Origin: Oscillospiraceae bacterium
GTDB lineage: Bacteria > Bacillota > Clostridia > Oscillospirales > Acutalibacteraceae
Direction of reading: 5' to 3'
NCBI GenBank assembly: GCA_015065965.1
Contig: SVPH01000006.1
Coordinates: forward strand, 23,188 to 87,187
Length of the DNA: 64,000 nucleotides
Shown one piece after another: positions 58,847 through 64,000 of the stretch. Under the pieces are notes generated by a model that did no database searches, had not been told where the DNA came from, and worked only from the letters and a program-made list of their open reading frames with translations. The position numbers were made by a program, and so were the translations under genes. The first letter of the stretch is position 1. The number at the start of each line of letters is the position of its first letter.

Positions 58847-61198
58847 ATGAAAGAGAAAAAATTATATATTCTGACTTATGATCACGGCGGATATGTTCTT
58901 TGGAAAGATGAGGTAAAACCGCGTCTGAAACAAATTTATGAGTGGATGGAAAAGTATCCCAAACTCAAAATCGGTCTGGACTATGAGTCCTTCACTTTTG
59001 ATGAGTTTTCAAGATGCGACAGTGAAATAGTTGAAATGGTTGCAGATTTGCTTAAAAAGTATCCTGACAGAGTTGGGCTTGGTGCAACAACTTACGGTCA
59101 GCCATTGTCGCTTACCATTTCTGAGGAATCCAACGCACGCCAACTTATATATGCGGTTAGAACGAATATGCGTTATTTCGGCAAAACGCCCAATGTATAT
59201 GCCATATCGGAATATGCGCTCAACAATCAGACTCCTCAACTTGCAAAACTCTGCGGCTACGATGCGGCGATCATGCGTTCCCATGTTATGGGTTACGGCT
59301 ATCCGAGGACATTTGACTGCGCATGGGGCAACTGGATAGGCAAGGATAAAACAGCGCTTCCCTCTGTTCCCACATATGATAAACAGGGCAGGGGATTTAA
59401 CTGCTGCACTGTTGATAACTGGATTCTTTCGCGTTGGCCGAGAGATACAAGATATTCTCTTGAGGATTTTGAGCAGATGTTCTCAAAATACGAGCCTCTG
59501 CTTGCGTCAAGATATGATGATTTAACTCAGGAAATTGAGCCTATAACCGCTTACACTGAGGATAAGGATAATTATGAATATGTTCTGCTTGAAGATATTC
59601 CCGAAATATACGGTGAGGCAAAGGAAGAACTTATAACAGACGATAATGATTTCCATGTTCAGATGCCGTGGGGTTATTGCGGTAATGAGATTTTTAACGG
59701 TGTTCGCAAAGCAGAGGTTGAAGCCGTTCAGGCAGAAAAACTCAATGCACTTGCCGTTATGCTCGGCGATAAGGCTCAAAGCGAAAAGATTGACGATGCG
59801 TGGAAATATGCGCTTGCTGCGCAGCATCATGATGTTACAATCTGCGGTCTGCTTGATCTTTCACGCCGATTTATCCCCGAATCTCTCAATGCATCCGACA
59901 AAGTAAAATCCGAATCACTCAAAGCAATTGCCTCACACTTTGAAAAAGAGGACGGCGATACTGCGCTTGCAGTAAATGCTCATTCTTTCGCAGTCGATGA
60001 GTGGCTCGAATTTGAGGGAGAAAAGATTAATGTAAAGTTAAACCCGTTTACAGTTAAAACTGTTTCAAAGAACAGCGGAGCATATAACTATTCATGGGAT
60101 GCAGAATCAGGTGAACTTACTACTCCCAATTATCGCCTCAAACTTACCGATTCAGGCATAGTGTATATTGATGATATAAAAGAAAACAGAAGGATTCTCG
60201 ACAACTGCAGCGGTGAACTTTTCAGTGCATATATTGATGAAAAGAATTGCGTTTCAAAAGGCGAATGGAGTGTTGAAATATCATCGTGCTGTGCAAAAGC
60301 CGTTCAGGTTGGTAAAATCGGCACGATTGCATATCGGTTTGAAATGGAGTTTAACGGCGATTCTGAACGCATTGATTGCAAAACACGCTTTGAACTTCAC
60401 GGTGAGCATGTAGGCAGAAACGATGAAAAAGCAGGTCTCCAAAAATCGCTTACGGTAAACGGTCATATTCACGAGGGTAAACTCTGCTTTAACATGAATC
60501 TCTGCCTTGACAGCGGCAGACGTATGGTGCGCGATCTGCCTTATTCGATCTCGGAATGGAGCGGAGATATCCGCGTTACGGAAGACTATTGGTATAAAGA
60601 TGATTTGATTATTATAGATGAGAAAGTAAGTCCTGAGGAATCTTTCAATTCGGAAACTTTCCTTAACGGTATTTATTGGATTTGTCTGCGTGATGAAAAA
60701 AAGGGTCTTGCCGTTATGAACAGGGGATGTATGGGTTCATCGGTCAAAGGTAACCGTGTTTCAATACCTCTGCTTTATGCAAACGATTATCTTTGCGGAA
60801 CAAAGATGCTTGACGGTGTTTATGAAGACGAATTTGCGCTTCTGCCTTTTGAATCGTCGCTCGGCGATGCGGATCTTCACCGTAAGGCTGTTTCTTATGC
60901 TTATCAGCCTGCTGTTGTTTCTGCAGAAAACTGCACAGGCAGCCTTAAAGAGTTTTCGGCAGCGGGATTTAAAACGGTCGGCGGCGAAGTTGTTCTTACG
61001 ACGCTTTACCCTGAAAACGGCGGCATCATGGCACGTTTCTGTAACTATTCTGATGATAAATCAGAAGTTGAGTTTAACCCGGCATTTGGTTCGGTAACGG
61101 CAGAGACCGATTTACTCGGCAATGAAATTTCAAAAGTGACAGGCGGAAAACTTGAATTCCGTCCATGGGAAATAAAAACCGTGTTTATTGAGAAATGA
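58847..61198 (+). CDS. GH38-like alpha-mannosidase family protein
   Basis: 783 residues from ATG 58847 (AAAGGTGAAG upstream); the in-frame extension to 58808 overlaps ridA and is rejected. The opening LYILTYDHGGYVLW resembles the first metal-binding strand of GH38. A helical middle domain carries YALAAQHHDVTICG, like the QHHD block of GH38 enzymes, and the last 400 residues are beta-rich as in that family. The expected acid/base and nucleophile positions cannot be assigned with certainty. It is cytoplasmic by lack of a signal. Overlapping or near-overlapping genes for two phosphoesterases follow. Confidence 0.65.
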   Translation: MKEKKLYILTYDHGGYVLWKDEVKPRLKQIYEWMEKYPKLKIGLDYESFTFDEFSRCDSEIVEMVADLLKKYPDRVGLGATTYGQPLSLTISEESNARQLIYAVRTNMRYFGKTPNVYAISEYALNNQTPQLAKLCGYDAAIMRSHVMGYGYPRTFDCAWGNWIGKDKTALPSVPTYDKQGRGFNCCTVDNWILSRWPRDTRYSLEDFEQMFSKYEPLLASRYDDLTQEIEPITAYTEDKDNYEYVLLEDIPEIYGEAKEELITDDNDFHVQMPWGYCGNEIFNGVRKAEVEAVQAEKLNALAVMLGDKAQSEKIDDAWKYALAAQHHDVTICGLLDLSRRFIPESLNASDKVKSESLKAIASHFEKEDGDTALAVNAHSFAVDEWLEFEGEKINVKLNPFTVKTVSKNSGAYNYSWDAESGELTTPNYRLKLTDSGIVYIDDIKENRRILDNCSGELFSAYIDEKNCVSKGEWSVEISSCCAKAVQVGKIGTIAYRFEMEFNGDSERIDCKTRFELHGEHVGRNDEKAGLQKSLTVNGHIHEGKLCFNMNLCLDSGRRMVRDLPYSISEWSGDIRVTEDYWYKDDLIIIDEKVSPEESFNSETFLNGIYWICLRDEKKGLAVMNRGCMGSSVKGNRVSIPLLYANDYLCGTKMLDGVYEDEFALLPFESSLGDADLHRKAVSYAYQPAVVSAENCTGSLKEFSAAGFKTVGGEVVLTTLYPENGGIMARFCNYSDDKSEVEFNPAFGSVTAETDLLGNEISKVTGGKLEFRPWEIKTVFIEK

Positions 61199-61206
61199 GG
61201 ATAGAA

Positions 61207-62535
61207 ATGAAACCTGTCAGTTTTTATCTTTTAACGGATACTCATTATTTCGAGCCGTCACTCGGTGCAAGCGGCAAAGCATATGATGAATACATGAAGC
61301 GAGAGCAGTATTTCATGGCGGAAAGCAGTGATATTGTAAAAACTGTTTTTGCCAAACTTGCCGATGATAAAAGTACAGATACTGTTATAATTCCCGGCGA
61401 CCTTTCTAAAAACGGAGAAATTGAAAGCCACAAAAGTTTCATAAAAGAACTTTATAAACTCAAAGATGCAGGCAAGAAAATTTATGTTATTACCGCCGGT
61501 CACGATTATAATGAGCATTCAAGGGCGTTCGTTAATGATGAACGCATAGAAGTTGAAGGCACTCCTTTTGAGCAACTCTATGATTTATATTATGACTTCG
61601 GGTATTCTGAGGCATTAGCCGTTGATAAGAGAACGCTTTCCTATGTTGCCGAGATTGCTGATGGCGTGCGTATGCTCGCAATCAACTGTGACAGCGAAGG
61701 CAGAAGAAAAGGCAGCGTTGACGGTGAGATGTATGAGTGGATGCAAATTCAACTTGACGATGCAAAAAAATCGGGTTGTTCAGTTTTTGCAATCTGCCAT
61801 TATCCCGTTATTCCGTCGGTGCCTGTTTTTGACCTTGTAGGCGATGCGAAACTCAGGGATTGGCGCAAAGTTGCTTCTTTCCTTACCGATAACGGAGTAG
61901 AACTTGTTCTTACAGGTCATATGCATATTCAGAGCATAAACGAATTCGTGAGTGAAAACGGCAACAAAATAGTTGATGTTTGTACCGCATGCCTTGTCGG
62001 CAGTCCTGCAAAATACAGAAGAATAACTGTTGAGAATTCTGTCATGAAGGTTGAATCAATTGATGTGCCTGATTTCGGAGCAGATATGCAGGGTCTTTCA
62101 ACTCAGGAGTTTTTTGACATGCAGTTCAGATATTCAATAATAAACCGCATAAATGGTGCGTTGAGCGGCGGCGAAGGTTTTGCGAAATTTGCAAAAAAAA
62201 TCGGCAGAAAAGTGCTTAACCGCATAACCGTCGGCGGACTCGGCAGGCTGCTTTTTATTAAGGTTGATAAATCACTGAAAAAAAGAAAATTCATTGATCT
62301 TGCGGGCGATATCGGAGTCGGTATTTTTGCAGGCGACGGCGTTTATGTTGAGGGTACTCCCGTGCACGCTGCTTTCTCAAAAGCACTTAAAAGGCTCGGT
62401 TTTATCCTCAGAAAGGTTGAACCGAAACTCAGTAAAGACGGTGAACAGGTTAACCTTGAGGAAATGCTTCTCAACACTATCGGCAACAACAAGGGTTATT
62501 CCGATAACAATGCCGAAATAAAACTCGGAAAGTAA
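61207..62535 (+). CDS. Calcineurin-like metallophosphoesterase
   Basis: 442 residues from ATG 61207 with GAGGATAG upstream; ATG 61195, overlapping the previous stop, has no site. Metal-binding blocks are LLTDTHYFEP (DxH), TVIIPGDLSKNGE (GD), TAGHDYNEH (in place of GNHD/E), FAICHYPVIPSV and LTGHMHIQSIN (GHxH). The last 130 residues are a helical C-terminal domain without recognised motifs. It hydrolyses phosphomono- or diesters using two metal ions. The replacement of GNH by GHD alters one ligand position. It is part of the hydrolase operon starting at 58847. Confidence 0.85.
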   Translation: MKPVSFYLLTDTHYFEPSLGASGKAYDEYMKREQYFMAESSDIVKTVFAKLADDKSTDTVIIPGDLSKNGEIESHKSFIKELYKLKDAGKKIYVITAGHDYNEHSRAFVNDERIEVEGTPFEQLYDLYYDFGYSEALAVDKRTLSYVAEIADGVRMLAINCDSEGRRKGSVDGEMYEWMQIQLDDAKKSGCSVFAICHYPVIPSVPVFDLVGDAKLRDWRKVASFLTDNGVELVLTGHMHIQSINEFVSENGNKIVDVCTACLVGSPAKYRRITVENSVMKVESIDVPDFGADMQGLSTQEFFDMQFRYSIINRINGALSGGEGFAKFAKKIGRKVLNRITVGGLGRLLFIKVDKSLKKRKFIDLAGDIGVGIFAGDGVYVEGTPVHAAFSKALKRLGFILRKVEPKLSKDGEQVNLEEMLLNTIGNNKGYSDNNAEIKLGK

Positions 62536-62575
62536 TTTTGTTCGGATATATTCAGGCAAGAAAGGAAATGTAATA

Positions 62576-63847
62576 ATGTACAAAATAAAAAGTCCTTATG
62601 AAGCAGTTGAAAATCTTGTTTCAAAAGAGGAAAATCATTATAAAACCAATCTGCATACCCATTCAACATACAGCGATGCCAATAACACAATGGCGGATAT
62701 GATTTTCACGTTCTATGATCTTGATTTTGATATTCTTGCTTTTGCGGAGCACGGAATCCTCGGCAAGGAGTGGGATAAAGAACCCAGTATAATTCCGCTT
62801 TTCCGTTTTCAGTATCTCTGGCACGGAAAACGCAGATATCTTACAACAGAAGAATACCGTTCAATTTTAAGCGGTACATATAAAACCGCCAAGAATTCAA
62901 GAACAAAAAAACGCGGTCTTATGTGTGTTCCGGATACAATTGAGGCAAACATGTTTACTCTTATGAAAAACCATGTCAACGGTTATTTTACAAACGATGT
63001 TCTTGAAGGCAAGTACGGCAAGGAAAATGATTTTGAAGTGCCTATTGCAACGATTGAAAAGAGCGGCGGAATTTCACATATAAATCATCCCACTGACTGG
63101 CTTGGTGCGTACAGAGATCCGTCTGTTGCCAAAGTGCCTGAAAATGTTGCGTATTTTGCTGATTTATTCAGACGCTATAAATCTTGCGTAGGCATGGAAG
63201 TGCTTAATATGTATGACAGACCAAACCGCAGCGACAGAATCCTTTGGGATGAACTTCTCAAAACGCTTATTCCCGAAGGTGAGCGTACGGTATGGGGCTT
63301 CGGTAACAGCGATGCTCACAGAGTTACTGAAATTGATACCGCATTTATGGACTTCATTCTTCCTGAATACAGCCTTGAAAATCTTCGCAGAGCAATGGAA
63401 AACGGTAATTTCTTTGCTGTTGCACGCTATGCAAAAAATGAACTCGGCGAAGATTTTGCAGGAAAGGGTGCATGGCCAAAGGTAATGGACCTTAAAGTCG
63501 ATGATGAAAACGATACGATTACAATCAAAGGCATAAACTGCAAGGCGATTGAATGGATTGCCGACGGAGAGATAATTCAAAGTGAAACGATAAGTGAAAA
63601 CGGCGAAATGGTTTCAACAATAAAACTTGCTGACCACAGTGACAAAATAAGTTGTTATGTGCGCGCGCAACTTAAAGGCGACGGCGGTATCTGCATGACT
63701 CAGCCGTTTATCTGCGATGACGGCAACATGGCAAGATTCAGAAAGGAAATTCCTGCTCCTAAAGTTCTTACAAAAGCCGAAGAACGTAAGAGAAACTTTG
63801 ATAATACCCGTCTTGGTGTAATAGTGAATAAAATCAAGAATAAATAA
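62576..63847 (+). CDS. PHP-domain phosphoesterase
   Basis: 423 residues, ATG 62576 after AAAGGAAATG. The PHP metal site begins NLHTHSTYSDANNTMADMI, followed by FDILAFAEHGILG, GISHINHPTDWLG and WGFGNSDAHRV. The last 120 residues form a beta-rich domain (VDDENDTITIKGIN and ADGEIIQSETIS). PHP proteins hydrolyse phosphate esters or act on nucleic acids. Located after the GH38-like and calcineurin-like genes (40 nt gap), it may remove phosphate from a glycan product; this is inference. Confidence 0.85.
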   Translation: MYKIKSPYEAVENLVSKEENHYKTNLHTHSTYSDANNTMADMIFTFYDLDFDILAFAEHGILGKEWDKEPSIIPLFRFQYLWHGKRRYLTTEEYRSILSGTYKTAKNSRTKKRGLMCVPDTIEANMFTLMKNHVNGYFTNDVLEGKYGKENDFEVPIATIEKSGGISHINHPTDWLGAYRDPSVAKVPENVAYFADLFRRYKSCVGMEVLNMYDRPNRSDRILWDELLKTLIPEGERTVWGFGNSDAHRVTEIDTAFMDFILPEYSLENLRRAMENGNFFAVARYAKNELGEDFAGKGAWPKVMDLKVDDENDTITIKGINCKAIEWIADGEIIQSETISENGEMVSTIKLADHSDKISCYVRAQLKGDGGICMTQPFICDDGNMARFRKEIPAPKVLTKAEERKRNFDNTRLGVIVNKIKNK

Positions 63848-63862
63848 AAAAGAAGGTCACTT

Positions 63863-63894
63863 TTGGGGTACCCTCCATAAGGAAGTTACCCCAA
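63863..63894. repeat. Hairpin-forming inverted repeat near window end
   Basis: TTGGGGTA at 63863-63870 and TACCCCAA at 63887-63894 form a perfect 8-bp stem around a 16-nt loop. No T run follows. Confidence 0.5.
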
Positions 63895-63931
63895 GGCGGC
63901 TCTTGTAGTAAAACTTAATAATTGTAATTTG

Positions 63932-63964
63932 AACGGTATAGCTACGGCTATGCCGTTTTTGTTT
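63932..63964 (+). terminator. Terminator after the PHP gene
   Basis: AACGGTATAGC pairs with GCTATGCCGTT (one G-T pair) around TACG, followed by TTTTGTTTT. The remaining 36 bases of the window show nothing further. Confidence 0.8.
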
Positions 63965-64000
63965 TATGCTGTTTTGAAATATGTTGTTGGTACGCTTCTT

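Overview
The window reads as a chromosomal segment of a low-GC Gram-positive anaerobe, most likely a gut Clostridia/Oscillospiraceae-type bacterium. This is inferred from strong AGGAGG-type ribosome sites, consensus TTGACA/TATAAT promoters, small clostridial families resembling DUF6061 and DUF6514, a flavodiiron protein, oxygen-independent ThiH, a BlaI/BlaR1 pair and secreted proteins with Thr-rich tails. The species cannot be named from the sequence alone.

Layout. 1-7.8 kb is the right-hand end of a tailed prophage: a tail protein cut by the window edge, a large tail spike with pectate-lyase-like and SGNH-esterase domains, an XhlA-like membrane protein, and a single reading frame joining an r1t-like holin segment to a CHAP-SH3 endolysin. 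7.8-9.8 kb is probable prophage cargo: a divergent Panacea (SocA-like) protein followed by a coiled-coil membrane protein. The element appears to end beside the 3' end of an initiator tRNA-Met gene (9980-10055, minus strand). 10-32 kb is chromosomal: a GPH-type sugar transporter with a glycoside-hydrolase-like protein, acyl-CoA ligase, metallo-beta-lactamase-fold protein, MATE exporter, DHDPS-family aldolase, PP2C phosphatase, lipase, BioY, an amino-sugar kinase-like protein, a UspA-like protein, recG with a truncated fakA-like gene, a peptide-binding lipoprotein, tcdA, ychF and a class B penicillin-binding protein.

32-35.6 kb holds two tRNA-Leu genes followed by a small island: a Xre regulator, a membrane-anchored Mrr-like nuclease, a HEPN/AbiU2-like protein and very small genes. 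35.6-40.8 kb is a thiamine operon (thiS-F-G-H-E-D on the minus strand) under a TPP riboswitch with its own terminator; its thiD is fused to a HAD phosphatase. 41-44 kb is a BlaI/BlaR1-type pair with two visible operators. 44.03-44.24 kb appears to be a free-standing structured RNA gene (promoter, long closing stem, terminator), with 6S-like architecture.

45-56 kb is an amino-sugar locus: two tandem ceramidase-fold proteins and a GH84 protein in one operon, then a GNAT, murQ, a murK/nagK-like kinase, a histidine phosphatase, NamZ (DUF1343) and a secreted beta-helix protein. MurQ, the kinase and NamZ fit recovery of MurNAc from peptidoglycan. 56-64 kb has a Gfo/Idh/MocA oxidoreductase, an FprA-type flavodiiron protein, RidA, and a three-gene hydrolase operon (GH38-like, calcineurin-like phosphoesterase, PHP phosphoesterase).

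The strongest candidates for undescribed biology are the structured RNA at 44.03-44.24 kb, the Panacea/membrane-protein pair at 7.8-9.7 kb, the holin-endolysin fusion, the ceramidase-fold pair lacking the canonical catalytic-serine motif, and the Xre/Mrr/HEPN cassette.
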